From assembly GCA_022678445.1 (NCBI GenBank), contig JALBWU010000009.1:33618-97617 (forward strand): a stretch of 64,000 nucleotides of DNA. The letters run 5' to 3'. The DNA is from Candidatus Aramenus sp. CH1. GTDB taxonomy: Archaea; Thermoproteota; Thermoprotei_A; Sulfolobales; Sulfolobaceae. The position numbers were made by a program, and so were the translations under genes. Of this stretch, positions 48,505 through 58,423 are shown one piece after another. Every line of letters starts with the position of its first letter. The first letter of the stretch is position 1. The notes under the pieces are model-generated. The model saw only the letters and a list, made by a program, of their open reading frames with translations, did no database searches and was not told the origin of the DNA.

Positions 48505-50601
48505 TCAAGCGTAGGAGAAACCCCTTGCTGCGTTCTCCCTGAACCTCTCGTAGTAGCTCAGCATTGCCTTGTTCACGGAGGGCTTGACGTACTTCAGTGC
48601 CTCCAGGAGGTCCTCCATTGCGAGCTTGGGGCTACCGTTAGTCGTTATGGCCCTCCTGATGGAGATCAGTACTGCCTTATTCACTACCCCCTTTATCTCA
48701 GCCGGAGTGAAGTTCTCAGTGAGCTTCACCAGCCTGTTTACGTCCATCACCTCGTGAGGAACCCTCTCCAGTAGCCTAGCGAGCAACGCAGCCCTTCCCC
48801 TCTCGTCTGGCGGGGGGACGTAAATGAGCTTGTCGAACCTGCCAGGCCTCAGGAGGGCGGGGTCTATTATGTCCGGCCTGTTTGTAGCCGCTATGACGAT
48901 GACCTTCTCCTTCCTCTTGCTTATCCCGTCCATCTCTGTGAGGAGCTGACTAACCACCCTGTCGGTGAGCCTGTTAGGGTCGCTTCCCCTCACCATTGTC
49001 ATGGAGTCAATCTCGTCGAAGAACACTATGCTCGGGGCCACCTGTCTGGCCCTCCTGAACACCTCCCTCACCTGCCTCTCAGTCTCCCCTGCCCACATGC
49101 TCATAAGCTCGGGGCCGTTGACCACGATGAAGTTGGCCTTGCTCTCGTGTGCAACTGCCCTGGCGAGCATGGTCTTTCCTGTCCCTGGAGGGCCGTAGAG
49201 CAGGATCCCGGTGGGTAGTTCCACCTTCATCTGCTCGTAGAGCTCAGGCTTAGTCAAAGGCCACTCCACTACTTCCTTGAGCTCCACCTTTACCTCGTCC
49301 AGCCCAACTATGTCGTCCCAGCTGGTGTTGGGTATCTCCATCCTGAACTCTCTGAGGGCAGAGGGCTCCACTGACTTCAGCGCTTGCAGGAGGTCCTCTT
49401 GCGTGATCTTTAGGGAGTTGAGGTCACCCTTTGCCCTGTTGAATGCCTTCATCGTGGCCTCCCTTACCAGTGCCTCGAGGTCCGCGCCGGTGAAGCCGAT
49501 GGTCACGTCAGCCAGATACTCCAAGTTCACGGAGGGGTCTAGGGGTAGCCTCCTGCAGTGGATCTTGAGTATTTCCAGCCTCCCGTTCCTGTCGGGGACG
49601 GGTATCTCGATCTCCCTGTCGAACCTGCCGGGCCTCCTGAGGGCTGGGTCGACTGCGTTGATCCTGTTTGTGGCCCCTATGACGAGGACGCCGTCGCCCG
49701 ATGAGAGCCCGTCCATTAACGTCAAGAGCTGTGCCACTATCCTCCTGTCCGCTTCAGACGTGGTGAGATCTCTGTTTGGGGTTATGGCATCTATCTCGTC
49801 TATGAAGATGATTGAGGGGGCGTTCTTCTCGGCCTGCTCGAATATCTCCCTGAGCCTCTTCTCGCTCTCCCCGTAATACTTTGACCCTATCTCCGGACCG
49901 CTTATGTAGAAGAAGTTGGCCATGGCCGCGTTAGCTAAGGCCTTGGCTATGAGCGTCTTCCCAGTCCCCGGAGGACCGTAGAGGAGAACCCCCTTGGGTG
50001 GCCTGAGCCCCAAAGGCCTTAGGACCTCGGGCCTCACGAGGGCTATCTCCACTATGTTCATCAGCTCCTTCAACTGCCTGTCCAGTCCTCCAACTTGGTC
50101 CAAGGTGACGTAGGGGACGTTCAGTTTAGCTATCTTTAGGGACTCCGGGGCGAGAGTTATGGCTGTGGCAGAGGAGATCCTCCCCACCTCCACTTGGGGC
50201 GACATGGAAGTAACGAGGAAGTCTCCGTCCCTGGTCTCCAAAGTTATGCCCCTTGACGCAAGCTTCCCCCTTAACTCCACGTTGAGCTTCCTGAGGTCGT
50301 ACTGCTTCTGGACGCTAGGGGCAAGGGTTACCTCCTTCAGCTCTACAGCCTCCACCTTCCTCACTGCCACCTTCTCCCCTTCCCTGACCCGCAGGAGCTT
50401 CAGCCTGTCCTCGTTTACCACTATCCCTCCCTTTTCGTCCCTGTTCTCCTGGACGTAGAATGGGACCTGTCTCTCTCCTATTACCACTACCACGTCCCCG
50501 GGCAAGAGCTTCATGGAAACCATTAACCCACGGTCAACTAGGATGACATCGGGTCTAGTCCTGCCCGCGTAGACCCTTAGGAAGCAAACCGAGTTGTCCA
50601 T
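48505..50601 (-). CDS. CDC48/VCP-like AAA ATPase in the fox block
   Basis: 698 residues, a double AAA+ unfoldase. A divergent N domain (about 1-165; [21 protein letters not shown]) precedes D1 with Walker A GPPGTGKT at 209-216 and Walker [11 protein letters not shown], and D2 with Walker A GPPGTGKT near 480 and [10 protein letters not shown]. Arginine fingers and both NATNR/P-type sensors are present. It is shorter than the housekeeping CDC48 of Sulfolobus (about 760 residues), so it is probably a specialised paralogue used in assembly or turnover of the respiratory membrane proteins around it. It has its own fox-type promoter. Confidence 0.93.
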   Translation of the reverse strand: MDNSVCFLRVYAGRTRPDVILVDRGLMVSMKLLPGDVVVVIGERQVPFYVQENRDEKGGIVVNEDRLKLLRVREGEKVAVRKVEAVELKEVTLAPSVQKQYDLRKLNVELRGKLASRGITLETRDGDFLVTSMSPQVEVGRISSATAITLAPESLKIAKLNVPYVTLDQVGGLDRQLKELMNIVEIALVRPEVLRPLGLRPPKGVLLYGPPGTGKTLIAKALANAAMANFFYISGPEIGSKYYGESEKRLREIFEQAEKNAPSIIFIDEIDAITPNRDLTTSEADRRIVAQLLTLMDGLSSGDGVLVIGATNRINAVDPALRRPGRFDREIEIPVPDRNGRLEILKIHCRRLPLDPSVNLEYLADVTIGFTGADLEALVREATMKAFNRAKGDLNSLKITQEDLLQALKSVEPSALREFRMEIPNTSWDDIVGLDEVKVELKEVVEWPLTKPELYEQMKVELPTGILLYGPPGTGKTMLARAVAHESKANFIVVNGPELMSMWAGETERQVREVFRRARQVAPSIVFFDEIDSMTMVRGSDPNRLTDRVVSQLLTEMDGISKRKEKVIVIAATNRPDIIDPALLRPGRFDKLIYVPPPDERGRAALLARLLERVPHEVMDVNRLVKLTENFTPAEIKGVVNKAVLISIRRAITTNGSPKLAMEDLLEALKYVKPSVNKAMLSYYERFRENAARGFSYA

Positions 50602-50624
50602 CTTGTTTTTATATGGTTTTTGAC

Positions 50625-50642
50625 TAAAAATAAGCTTTACTT
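50625..50642 (-). promoter_or_regulatory. Fox-type promoter of the AAA ATPase gene
   Basis: Minus strand AAGTAAAGCTTATTTTTA, in which CTTATTTTT is the TATA box, about 28 bp before the ATG at 50601. The TAA within AAGTAAAG is also the stop codon of the upstream membrane-protein gene, so the element overlaps coding DNA. Confidence 0.65.
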
Positions 50643-52526
50643 AATGTCCTTATCCTCCTTATTGCTTTGAGTTATCCTCAGGGTCGCCTTCCTTGGGGCT
50701 ACTTGGAAGGCGTTTGACCTCCTTCCGTAGTATACCGTGAACAGGAGGAGGACGAGCTGGGAGGCAAAGGTCAGAGCGAGCTGTCCGCCAAGGGAGTTGA
50801 TGAAGTCTGAGAAGTAAGTCCCGGCCATCGCCGCCCCTATGACGCCAAGGGAGTAGGCCGAGAAGGAGGAGAGGGTGCACATTGGGCACACCGCCACGGG
50901 GCCCACGACAGTTGCCACGAGCCCCTTTACCCCCTTAGCCCTAGAGCTCAGGGAGTAGGAGGCTATGGCCCCCGCCATGAGGGAGGCAGAGGTGAGCTGG
51001 AGGACTTGCAGTGGGTAGACGTAGAGGCCTATTACGTGAGGGACGTATATCGTCACTGAGGGCTCGAACATGGGTATCCCGAAGAGGCCGAAGAGTACTG
51101 GGGGGTAGGGGTAGCCGTAGACTCCCAAATGCACTACCCCTGAGAGCAGGGCTAAGAACACCGCGAATACACTTGAGTACTTGAGCCAGTTTTTGGGCCT
51201 GCTTAGGTGGAAGAGGTTCTTGACTAGCTTGGCCACCCCGTAGCCCATGACCACGGAGCCGGCTGTTATTATTGCGGTGGATATCCCGGTCATGAATGCG
51301 AGGTTGGCCAGGTCAAAGCCGTTGTAGTCCACGTAGTACGGCACGTGGGTGAGGAAATAGGCCACTTGTACTACCACTGTTACCGCCCCTACCACAATGA
51401 GCTCAAGCCCTAGGTCCCTACTGCTCACTTGCGGTAGCTCTATCCTCACTTCCCTTATGGCTGAACTACTCCTCAAGTACTGGAGGTAGTACACTCCGGC
51501 ATACCACGCGAGGGGAGTGCCCATCACCCAAGTTACAACCCAGAGGTACATGAGCTGGTCTGCCGGGAAGTTGAAGAATGGGATAGGTTGGCCAAGTAGG
51601 ATCGAGATGGGGCCGGGCATTATCAAGCTCCACGCTGTGACGTGGAGTATGCCCAGCCTCGCCCATGGCCTCAGCGAGGAGAACCCAGTCCCCGCCAGGA
51701 AGCCAGAGGCAAAGGAGAGTGGTACGAGCAGGAACGGGCGGTCGTAGAGGAGGTTAAAGGTAGATAGCTCCCCCATCACTAGGGCAAAGGACGCGGGTAT
51801 CCCGAGCCTCCACCTCTTACCTAGTGCGCTCGCTATTCCTACGCCTGCAAGTATCCCCAGTACGAACTTTACGAAGGAGAAATATATGCTAGTGGGCAGG
51901 GCCAGGGAGGCGACAAACGAGGCTATCACAACTGCGTAGGTCCAGACCCCCCTCCCAAGCCCCCTTAGTACGTCCCTCCCCTTAACTTCGGAGTAGAGGA
52001 CGTACGTCGAGAGCGACAGTAGTGCCCCAGCGAGTACCACTAGCCCCTCGAATAGCCTCTCCATGAAAGGCGTGGAGAACAGTAAGGGTAGGTTTGAGGA
52101 GGCAGAGCCTATCATTGCGGTAAAGAACTCGCAGGAGCAGGAGAGGGACGTGGCAATAAGTCCCAGACTGGACACCAGGCTCTGGAACGCCCTAAGTTTT
52201 AGCACTTGGTAGAAGGCGACGTAGAGCGTTATATTCAAGGCAACGAGGAAGGACAGGAGGAACGACACCCCAAGAGATAAGGGAGTCATGGCCCAGGAGA
52301 AGTACGGCGTAGTGATTGAGAGGAAAGGCCCCCAGAGCGGGAAGGGCATGTCCTGCGGTGATACAGGGGGAGAAGAGGATACCACTACCCCAACCCCTTG
52401 GGGGAAGTCGATCCTCGTGATCAGGAAAATCCTGGCAACTATCTGGAAGAAAAAGAAGTAGCCGAGGAACACGGAGGCAAACAAAAACTTGTACCTTTTA
52501 AGCCTAAAAAAGTTGGGGGGATCCAT
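50637..52526 (-). CDS. Large polytopic membrane protein with twin Cys motifs
   Basis: 629 residues with roughly 14-16 hydrophobic helices and a short basic tail. Two similar segments about 400 residues apart each carry a close Cys pair: [19 protein letters not shown] and [19 protein letters not shown], each followed by an amphipathic helix (FMERLFEGL and YFSDFINSL). This suggests an internal duplication and a metal or redox site made from two Cys pairs. I cannot name the family. A strong GGTGAG ribosome site lies just before the ATG, 11 bp after the 50-residue protein's stop. Confidence 0.7.
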   Translation of the reverse strand: MDPPNFFRLKRYKFLFASVFLGYFFFFQIVARIFLITRIDFPQGVGVVVSSSPPVSPQDMPFPLWGPFLSITTPYFSWAMTPLSLGVSFLLSFLVALNITLYVAFYQVLKLRAFQSLVSSLGLIATSLSCSCEFFTAMIGSASSNLPLLFSTPFMERLFEGLVVLAGALLSLSTYVLYSEVKGRDVLRGLGRGVWTYAVVIASFVASLALPTSIYFSFVKFVLGILAGVGIASALGKRWRLGIPASFALVMGELSTFNLLYDRPFLLVPLSFASGFLAGTGFSSLRPWARLGILHVTAWSLIMPGPISILLGQPIPFFNFPADQLMYLWVVTWVMGTPLAWYAGVYYLQYLRSSSAIREVRIELPQVSSRDLGLELIVVGAVTVVVQVAYFLTHVPYYVDYNGFDLANLAFMTGISTAIITAGSVVMGYGVAKLVKNLFHLSRPKNWLKYSSVFAVFLALLSGVVHLGVYGYPYPPVLFGLFGIPMFEPSVTIYVPHVIGLYVYPLQVLQLTSASLMAGAIASYSLSSRAKGVKGLVATVVGPVAVCPMCTLSSFSAYSLGVIGAAMAGTYFSDFINSLGGQLALTFASQLVLLLFTVYYGRRSNAFQVAPRKATLRITQSNKEDKDIK

Positions 52527-52537
52527 TGGCCCTCACC

Positions 52538-52690
52538 TTAGTACGCTTCGTCCCTCAACAATTTCTCTATGTCCACTATTGGGTCCTTGTCCGCCTTCAC
52601 TATGAGGAGTATGTACCATATTGGGTAAATTAGGGCCATTAGTAGGAAGCTTATCTGCCATAGCATTAACTCGGACTCTAGCAGGGCCAC
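52538..52690 (-). CDS. 50-residue single-TM protein
   Basis: From a GTG at 52690 the frame reads MALLESELMLWQISFLLMAL and a hydrophobic IYPIWYILLIV, then a charged tail VKADKDPIVDIEKLLRDEAY. One TM helix with a cytoplasmic tail, the size and form of oxidase accessory subunits. It heads the transcript into the 629-residue membrane protein and has a fox-type promoter about 10 nt beyond its predicted mRNA start. Confidence 0.7.
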   Translation of the reverse strand: MALLESELMLWQISFLLMALIYPIWYILLIVKADKDPIVDIEKLLRDEAY

Positions 52691-52720
52691 GCTCTCACTT
52701 GTCTATAATTTCGTAATAAA

Positions 52721-52737
52721 GTATAAAAGCTTTACTT
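52721..52737 (-). promoter_or_regulatory. Fox-type promoter of the 50-residue membrane protein
   Basis: Minus strand AAGTAAAGCTTTTATAC at 52737-52721; the CTTTTATAC part is the TATA box, predicting transcription from about 52700, ten bases before the GTG. Confidence 0.65.
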
Positions 52738-52789
52738 GGGCTAAAAATAAAAGTTTATTAAATAAAAAGTAATTTTTGAGTAAAATTGC

Positions 52790-53398
52790 TTAGAACAGGT
52801 CAAGGTCCCTCAGTATCTTCACCATGTAATAGGTGGAAGGGAAGGCAGCCATGGCGAAGAGGGCGTAGGAGGTCTCTATTAGTTGCTCAGTTGGGAACAC
52901 TGGGTAGAAGTTGACCGAGTAGTAGGAGGCCATCTCAAGGAAGATTTCGGCCAGCCCTGCCATCATGCTGAACATGGAGAAGAGGGTTGCGCTCTTCCAC
53001 GCGTTGCCCATGGCCTCCCATCCCAATCCAGCGAACACTCCGGCCGCTAGGAAGCTTACCGTGCAGAGGGCCCTGCCCAATACGCTCTCAACGCTGTATG
53101 CAAAAGGTTCCGGGAGGTACCAGTAGGTGGTTATCGCCCCTGCGATTACCCAAGTGAATAGGAGCCCCTTGGTGGAGTAGTCCAGGGAGAGGATCGCGTT
53201 GGCAAGTCCACCTCCCTTTGAGTAGAGAACGTTGTAGAGCCATATCCCTATGAGGGCTGACCCCCACACAGTCGTCATGTCGAAGGAGAACTTGGCCAGC
53301 TCCAGCTGACCGTACAGTTGCTCTGACAGGGGGTTCACTGAGGCTACGACCAAGGCAATACCAAAAATGAGGTACCTTTGGGCCCCCTTCAATTCCAC
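52790..53398 (-). CDS. Polytopic membrane protein, about six TM helices
   Basis: About 202 residues from the GTG at 53398, which opens VELKGAQRYLIFGIALVVASV and overlaps the stop of the preceding gene by 10 bp. A longer frame to 53521 encodes a Pro/Arg-rich lead that is the shadow of that gene. Hydrophobic segments alternate with short loops; one loop is ELAKFSFD. The family is unknown. The gene ends about 50 bp before a fox-type promoter. Confidence 0.65.
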   Translation of the reverse strand: MELKGAQRYLIFGIALVVASVNPLSEQLYGQLELAKFSFDMTTVWGSALIGIWLYNVLYSKGGGLANAILSLDYSTKGLLFTWVIAGAITTYWYLPEPFAYSVESVLGRALCTVSFLAAGVFAGLGWEAMGNAWKSATLFSMFSMMAGLAEIFLEMASYYSVNFYPVFPTEQLIETSYALFAMAAFPSTYYMVKILRDLDLF

Positions 53399-53586
53399 AA
53401 CCCCGCCAACGTACCCCCAGCTACCAGCACTGCCCCTGCCAGCACAACCATTGCTACTAGGGCGTCGTCGGCGTAGAGGCTGTAGGGGAGGGTCTGGACT
53501 AGGAAGATGTCTATTACCCACGCTACAACTCCCAGAACTACTACTACCGCCCCTAAGACTCTCCTCGAGAAATTGACTCCAGCCAT
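53389..53586 (-). CDS. Small membrane protein, two TM helices
   Basis: 65 residues from the ATG at 53586 (MAGVNFSRRVLGAVVVVLGV); a TTG at 53595 would add three residues. Two helices, VLGAVVVVLGVVAWVIDIFLV and ALVAMVVLAGAVLVAGGTLAGL. The coding-strand upstream has a CTTTATTTTT TATA-like run about 15-25 bp away. The partner gene downstream overlaps its end. Confidence 0.65.
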   Translation of the reverse strand: MAGVNFSRRVLGAVVVVLGVVAWVIDIFLVQTLPYSLYADDALVAMVVLAGAVLVAGGTLAGLWN

Positions 53587-53637
53587 ATCTATCAAAAATA
53601 AAGTGATTAATATAGTTTAAAAATTTTGCGGGACTAT

Positions 53638-54513
53638 CTAGCTATAAAACGCCGACAGCAGCACCGCGATCAGCGGGAAGAGGAGGTAGGTGGTCGAGGG
53701 CACAGTGTCGAATATCAGTGCACTTCCAAGGAGGGCCAGTGCTGGTACTGCCACAGCTTTGTCCTTCCTCCTCATTAACCCTATTGCAGTGGCCATGGTC
53801 ACGCACGCGACCACAAAGAATATGGGCGGGAAGTAATCGTTTATGCCCATTATGCCTAGGATGTAGGGGAAGGTGAAGCCGAGCATGAAGGCTATGCCAG
53901 GGACTGCGTTGAACCAAGCTATTAAGGCAATGGGGACAGAGACGAGGAGACCAGCCAAGGGGTAGACGTACCTAACTTTTCCTACTGCGAGTGACGTGAA
54001 TGCTATACCGGCAAAAAGTATGGAGAAAGGCAGTATCCTAGACGCCGCTACAGTGATGGTCCCAAAGGCCGAGTTGAGTGTCATCTGGGTTAACCAGGGG
54101 CCTATTAACAGGAGGTATGCAACCACGTCTGGCACCAGCACTGCGTAAAGCACCTTCCTGTTGACGTCCTTAACTGCCAGCAACGCAGTAGAGACTATTA
54201 GTACAACGTACACCAGGGAAGAAGCAATTGGCTGGTTAAAGGCAGTGTTGTCGAGGCCGTAAGCTACGTGGGCTATGTCGAACACGGCAGTTATCGACAT
54301 CACTGACGCCACCAGCGACCTCACCGTTCGCGACAACCCCTTCTCGAGGAGGGCGAGGAACATTATGGCGAACTGGAGGAAGAAGATCAAGCCAAAGGAA
54401 ACGCCACCTATCAAGTAGAGCATGTAAAATACCTTGGTGACTGAGAGCGACACTCCCGCCATACCCAGGGGGAGGACTCCGATCAGGAATTCCCTGTTGA
54501 AGAATAACTCCAA
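53638..54513 (-). CDS. CbsB-like polytopic membrane protein
   Basis: 291 residues, nearly all hydrophobic, with eight to ten TM helices and no large loops. It directly follows the CbsA-like gene (64 bp), the order of cbsA-cbsB in Sulfolobus, where CbsB is the membrane partner of glycosylated cytochrome b558/566. The fox clusters contain an equivalent pair (FoxC and a membrane protein). The assignment rests on position and topology, not on a motif. Confidence 0.6.
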   Translation of the reverse strand: MELFFNREFLIGVLPLGMAGVSLSVTKVFYMLYLIGGVSFGLIFFLQFAIMFLALLEKGLSRTVRSLVASVMSITAVFDIAHVAYGLDNTAFNQPIASSLVYVVLIVSTALLAVKDVNRKVLYAVLVPDVVAYLLLIGPWLTQMTLNSAFGTITVAASRILPFSILFAGIAFTSLAVGKVRYVYPLAGLLVSVPIALIAWFNAVPGIAFMLGFTFPYILGIMGINDYFPPIFFVVACVTMATAIGLMRRKDKAVAVPALALLGSALIFDTVPSTTYLLFPLIAVLLSAFYS

Positions 54514-54577
54514 AAATACAAGTAACGCGTAGAAGTAGCCTAAAAAAACCTTGAATCCCTTAAGGTTCGGTATAACG

Positions 54578-56248
54578 CTAATTTTGGCCCACCCTGTCGT
54601 AGTTTAGCTTGGACTTGAAGGACATCACTACTTTCTTGACTATCGGGAGGAAGGTCAGCAGTGCCTTGTCCGCTACGGTTTTCCTGCTTAGGGCAAGCGC
54701 TATGGCCGGTGTCGAGACAGTGCTAAACACGAAGAACGGCGCTAAGGCAGAGGAGCTAGGAGTAGCGGGCTGTATGTATATCCTCCACCAGAACGATATG
54801 GACTTGAAGTCTACCGACTCTCCCGCACCTCCCTGGAAAACCGCGAAGGCGACCCAGTAAGTGTGGCCGGGTTGTAGCTGGATCTGGTACCTGGACTCTC
54901 CCTGTCCTCCAGACACTCCATAGGTAGTGAAGGTCCTGGCGAACTCCGCCTTCATCCATGGCCCTGTTGGGGTGTTGTAGAAGGTGAAACCAGTTGCGAC
55001 GACAGAGGGGTTCCATAGGGCGGTGACGTTGATCGGGGTTGTGTTAGTGCCTGCCACGAACTGCATGAACTGCCAGGTGGACACGTACTTGGTGTTGATG
55101 TACGGGAACCCCATGAAGGGTATACCGCCTATGTAGTAGAGTGAAGAGCCATTAGTATACATGTCAGCTAATATTCCTTGATTTTGCAGGTACCCCAAGT
55201 TCAGTGGGTCCTTGTACTGCGGGTAGTGCTTATACGGCGGTGGAGAGTTTCTGCTGAACAGGGTTGGGCCAGGGTAGCCAGAGTCCTGTGTGTTGTTGGC
55301 CCTTGGGTTGTTGTTCAACACCCAGACCTCAGCTTGGCCAGCGGAGAGTGCTCCAGTGGTGCCAGGCATCATGTGCGGGGTGTAGGCTATCTGCGTCCAG
55401 TCGTTAGGCACTCCTCCGAGAAGCCACATTATTGCGAACCTCTCGGGGTACATAAAGGTGGAGTTGTAGAACAGTGACACGTAGCCCGCCGTGTCCTCTG
55501 GGTAGAACTCGTTGTACGCCGACTGGGCCCAAGTGGTGTCGTTCAAGCCCATGCTGAGGAACTGGCTCAAGGACGTTATTATCTTTCCGCTGTAGTTCAA
55601 GTACAAGTGGCTGAGTATTACTGGCTGTCCGTTATTGAGCGGTTCTCCGTTGGGCAGGGTAGCCCCCATTACTTCCCCTACAAGCTTTCCGCTCTCGTTT
55701 AGCACTATTATCTGCACGGGGTTGGCCAGCGCCGTCCCTGGTGGGTACTGGACGACCTCAGACGCAGGTAGATAGCTCACGTTAGCCACGGACTGGTTTG
55801 AGTAGCTGAAGGAGACGTTGACGTCCCACCACCCCACTGGCCCTTCGAAGGCGAAGGGCGCCCATATCTTGCCGTCAGGGGTGGTCTCAGGACACGCTAA
55901 CCAGGACTCGTAGCCCACCACGGGGGCCTTCATTAGTATGAATATGTAGGGCACCCCATCGACGTAGGTCCAAGCTGCCTTGACGTATACCGTCTTCGTG
56001 TGCCCCGATATCCCGTCTGGGACTGGTACGGTAGGCACTAGTGGCACTGCAGTCCAAGGTATCGTCTGCCAGAACGCCTCCTGGCCCGGAAGGCCCTCGT
56101 CTAGATGGGCGTTTGGCACGTAGTAGGCTGTTATGGTACTCGATGACACCTCAGAGGCGTTGAGTACTTGATCTAGTCCAAAACCTATACCTACCATTAT
56201 TAAAAATGCTATTGTGCCAGCTATTAACAACTTCATGTAGCCGTTCAT
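54578..56248 (-). CDS. foxC: CbsA/FoxC-like extracytoplasmic cytochrome b
   Basis: 556 residues with an N-terminal signal anchor ([19 protein letters not shown]) and a C-terminal hydrophobic segment. Most of the protein is external, beta-rich, and full of N-x-S/T sequons. The fold resembles the heme b gamma subunit of ethylbenzene dehydrogenase/DMSO reductase type II enzymes, to which CbsA belongs. Segments such as [25 protein letters not shown] and [19 protein letters not shown] fit this family. In iron oxidisers it is proposed to take electrons from ferrous iron at the cell surface. It overlaps the next upstream gene by 4 bp. Confidence 0.75.
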   Translation of the reverse strand: MNGYMKLLIAGTIAFLIMVGIGFGLDQVLNASEVSSSTITAYYVPNAHLDEGLPGQEAFWQTIPWTAVPLVPTVPVPDGISGHTKTVYVKAAWTYVDGVPYIFILMKAPVVGYESWLACPETTPDGKIWAPFAFEGPVGWWDVNVSFSYSNQSVANVSYLPASEVVQYPPGTALANPVQIIVLNESGKLVGEVMGATLPNGEPLNNGQPVILSHLYLNYSGKIITSLSQFLSMGLNDTTWAQSAYNEFYPEDTAGYVSLFYNSTFMYPERFAIMWLLGGVPNDWTQIAYTPHMMPGTTGALSAGQAEVWVLNNNPRANNTQDSGYPGPTLFSRNSPPPYKHYPQYKDPLNLGYLQNQGILADMYTNGSSLYYIGGIPFMGFPYINTKYVSTWQFMQFVAGTNTTPINVTALWNPSVVATGFTFYNTPTGPWMKAEFARTFTTYGVSGGQGESRYQIQLQPGHTYWVAFAVFQGGAGESVDFKSISFWWRIYIQPATPSSSALAPFFVFSTVSTPAIALALSRKTVADKALLTFLPIVKKVVMSFKSKLNYDRVGQN

Positions 56249-56502
56249 TGCCTATTACCTCCAAGCCTGATCATTTCCATGTGGACGATTATCCCACCGA
56301 GACCAAAAAGGAAAATGGCTAAGCCTACGAAGTTGACGAAGTAATTGGGCGTCGTGGCGGGTGCACCGAGGGTCATGCCGTTCACCGTGAACACCTCGTG
56401 TTGGTACGTTATTGTCCTAGTTCCCACTGCCATTAATATCAGCCCCAAGACCACTAGGAGTGCACCTACGTATAGGAAGACCTTAGTCGCCATCCTGCTC
56501 AC
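56245..56502 (-). CDS. Small membrane protein, two TM helices
   Basis: 85 residues. Helices [20 protein letters not shown] and [20 protein letters not shown] enclose an external loop of 25 residues. It lies between the subunit II and CbsA-like genes with a 3-bp gap and a 4-bp overlap, so it is part of that operon, probably an oxidase accessory subunit. The family is unknown. Confidence 0.65.
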   Translation of the reverse strand: MSRMATKVFLYVGALLVVLGLILMAVGTRTITYQHEVFTVNGMTLGAPATTPNYFVNFVGLAIFLFGLGGIIVHMEMIRLGGNRQ

Positions 56503-56505
56503 CCC

Positions 56506-57108
56506 TTAATAACCTCCAACTCCACTACCGCTCACCACGTTGGGGTCCCACGTCCCCTGCGGCATTACTCCTCCGGTGATCTCCGAAGCCAGGGTCGCGT
56601 TGGAGGTTGCTATGATGGTGCCCACCAGCCAAGAGTGGCCTAGGCCAGTCGCAGCGGTACCGCAGTACTCGGCGCAAGCAACGTGGTAGACGCCGGGCTG
56701 TGGGAAGACCAGTACTATGTAGGAGTAGTAGCCTGGGACTGCCTCTGCTCCGAAGTTGAAGATGGTGAAGTTGGAGGTGGCGCTCTGCACGAAGAACTCG
56801 TGGAAGACGTCAATGCTGTGCACCACGAACACCACGGGCTCGTCCACTGGGACCACGGTTAAGTTGGTGTAGACCTTGTCGTGGGGGTAGAAGTCCCAGT
56901 GCCACTGCTGTCCGGTGACGTATATTATGACGTATGGGCCCTTATAGGAGCCTAAGGCGTTGGCGAAGGAAGCGTGGACAACTCCCACGCCTGCGTTGTT
57001 TGTGGGGTTATAGCCTATGTAGTCGTAGGAGTCGTATTGGACTTCTAGGGATATGACTGCCACCATTACCAAGAGTAGGAACAGGGCTATAACTGTGGCT
57101 CGTTTCAT
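56506..57108 (-). CDS. Heme-copper oxidase subunit II with altered CuA site
   Basis: 200 residues: one N-terminal TM helix ([18 protein letters not shown]) and an external cupredoxin domain. The CuA ligands His103 (IDVFHEFF), Cys145, Glu147, Cys149 (CAEYCG) and His158 (GLGHSW) are present, but the segment between Cys149 and His158 is longer than usual and the axial Met position is Leu161. Electron entry QWHWDFYP matches the family Trp-rich patch. It corresponds to a fox cluster subunit II (FoxB or FoxH in the literature; I cannot say which). It is the first gene of a four-gene operon. Confidence 0.85.
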   Translation of the reverse strand: MKRATVIALFLLLVMVAVISLEVQYDSYDYIGYNPTNNAGVGVVHASFANALGSYKGPYVIIYVTGQQWHWDFYPHDKVYTNLTVVPVDEPVVFVVHSIDVFHEFFVQSATSNFTIFNFGAEAVPGYYSYIVLVFPQPGVYHVACAEYCGTAATGLGHSWLVGTIIATSNATLASEITGGVMPQGTWDPNVVSGSGVGGY

Positions 57109-57146
57109 AACACTTACCTCACTAGCTAATGAATCAGCATAAGGCT

Positions 57147-57164
57147 ATTTATAAACTTTACTTT
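57147..57164 (-). promoter_or_regulatory. Fox-type promoter of the subunit II operon
   Basis: Minus strand AAAGTAAAGTTTATAAAT at 57164-57147; TTTATAAAT is an excellent TATA box, predicting a start near 57125 and a 17-nt leader before the ATG at 57108. Confidence 0.7.
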
Positions 57165-57612
57165 CAAAGTTAAAGGTAAAAAACAATTTAGCTTTTTTTA
57201 ATAAACATTCAAAATAATTATTTAGTTTCTAGAACCACTGGACGTCAACTTCTTAAACGGTGTTATGCTTTGTATCAAAAAAGATATTTCTATGTTACTA
57301 CATGCTTAAGCGTTCTGTACCGCTACTTTGAAATTTCAAATTATAACCTCGCTTTTTATGAAATTAAAGGTTATATTATATATTAAACATCATCAACTTG
57401 AATGCATGCAGAACTTTAAAACATTATTTCCAATTTTTCCCAAAGTATTATATGCTATACCTGCAACTTTTCGCGCTTACTTCACTAATTCAAGGGGCTC
57501 CTAGAGCTTGCCGATTAAAGAAAGTTATTATCATAAATTATTAGAATTTAGTCAGAAAAGTATAAATACTCTCCCAATTGAAGATTTCTTGTGGGTCAGA
57601 TTGAACGTCAAA
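57165..57612. promoter_or_regulatory. Divergent regulatory region with two dyads
   Basis: About 450 bp without genes between divergent respiratory operons. It holds a perfect 14-bp palindrome tttgaaatttcaaa (57327-57340) and, right after it, an 8-bp inverted repeat tataacct/aggttata (57342-57349 and 57368-57375). A strong TATA box tataaatac (57561-57569) serves the rightward operon with a leader of about 22 nt. These look like regulator sites, but no regulator is known from the window. Confidence 0.55.
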
Positions 57613-57810
57613 ATGTGGGGCCTAATACTCGCGGGAGGCGTTGTAGTCGCCGTCTCCATAATAATTGAGGTAATCTACTCCATGAGCCTGCTTAAGCCAG
57701 TCCCGTATGCCTTCAGCTACACCCCAGGAATGATGGACTACGCAGGGGAGTTTTTGGCTATCGTGGGCCTAGCGCTAATTATGGCAGGGGGGATCTTCAA
57801 GCGTGAGTAA
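57613..57810 (+). CDS. Small membrane protein, two TM helices
   Basis: 65 residues from the ATG at 57613 (MWGLILAGGVVVAVSIIIEV); a TTG at 57601 is possible. The longer frame to 57508 begins before the TATA box at 57561 and is not supported. Second helix EFLAIVGLALIMAGGIF. It heads an operon with the next gene (8-bp overlap) and then the oxidase subunit I gene. Confidence 0.6.
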   Translation: MWGLILAGGVVVAVSIIIEVIYSMSLLKPVPYAFSYTPGMMDYAGEFLAIVGLALIMAGGIFKRE

Positions 57811-58276
57811 GTTGAAGAGAAAGTACAAGGTTTTTTTGGCTCTCGCGCTTTCAGCGATTGTAGTGCTCGCTTTGGGCTTCCTCGATAAGGGGCTTTTCTT
57901 TTCCTTCGTCAAGTCGCAGTCCATGTCTGTGAGTAGTTACAAGTACGGCACCTTCGAGGTTCTCGTGTACGAACCCATCCAAGGTAGTCTGGCGAGGGAA
58001 AACGTAACGGGGGTGATGCTGGCCATAAACAACGAGTGTTCGCAGAGGGTAACTGTGACTGGGCTCTTTAACTCCACCTACTCAGTCCAGAACCCGCCTT
58101 ACTTAATCCTAGTGTGGGCCCCAGCACCTAACGGGTCCATAGTTCAAGCATTTGAGGAAACTCGCAACATATACTTGGGCTACGTAACAATCCTCATACC
58201 CACGCCAAGGCTCTGGCCTGGGATCTACGTGGTAGCGCTCAGCGACGGAATGGACTTCACGATAAACGTAGGCTAG
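57803..58276 (+). CDS. Membrane-anchored extracytoplasmic protein
   Basis: 157 residues from a GTG at 57803. One N-terminal TM helix (VFLALALSAIVVLALGF) and an external beta-rich domain with three sequons. The pattern resembles a cupredoxin-like or subunit II-like fold, but no Cys-His-Met metal site is seen (one Cys only). The family is unknown. It lies about 200 bp before foxA with its own promoter between them. Confidence 0.6.
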   Translation: MSKLKRKYKVFLALALSAIVVLALGFLDKGLFFSFVKSQSMSVSSYKYGTFEVLVYEPIQGSLARENVTGVMLAINNECSQRVTVTGLFNSTYSVQNPPYLILVWAPAPNGSIVQAFEETRNIYLGYVTILIPTPRLWPGIYVVALSDGMDFTINVG

Positions 58277-58423
58277 GAGAAACCAGCTTACCGTTTTTTG
58301 ATATTTCCTAAACAAATGAAAGAAACCAATTCCTACAAATGAGGAAGTTTCCGCAACTCCTTTCTTGGCCTCCTCAACTCAAGTTGAACTTTTTCACTAA
58401 TTATCGTTGTTTGCACTAACTTT

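Noticed and set aside
49277..49876. 199-codon plus-strand frame inside the CDC48-like gene
   Set aside because: Antisense to both AAA modules, Ser-rich composition typical of shadows, no promoter.
52790..53521. N-terminal Pro/Arg-rich extension of the six-TM membrane protein
   Set aside because: The first 41 residues are the out-of-frame reading of the preceding small gene; the GTG at 53398 fits the overlap style of the operon.
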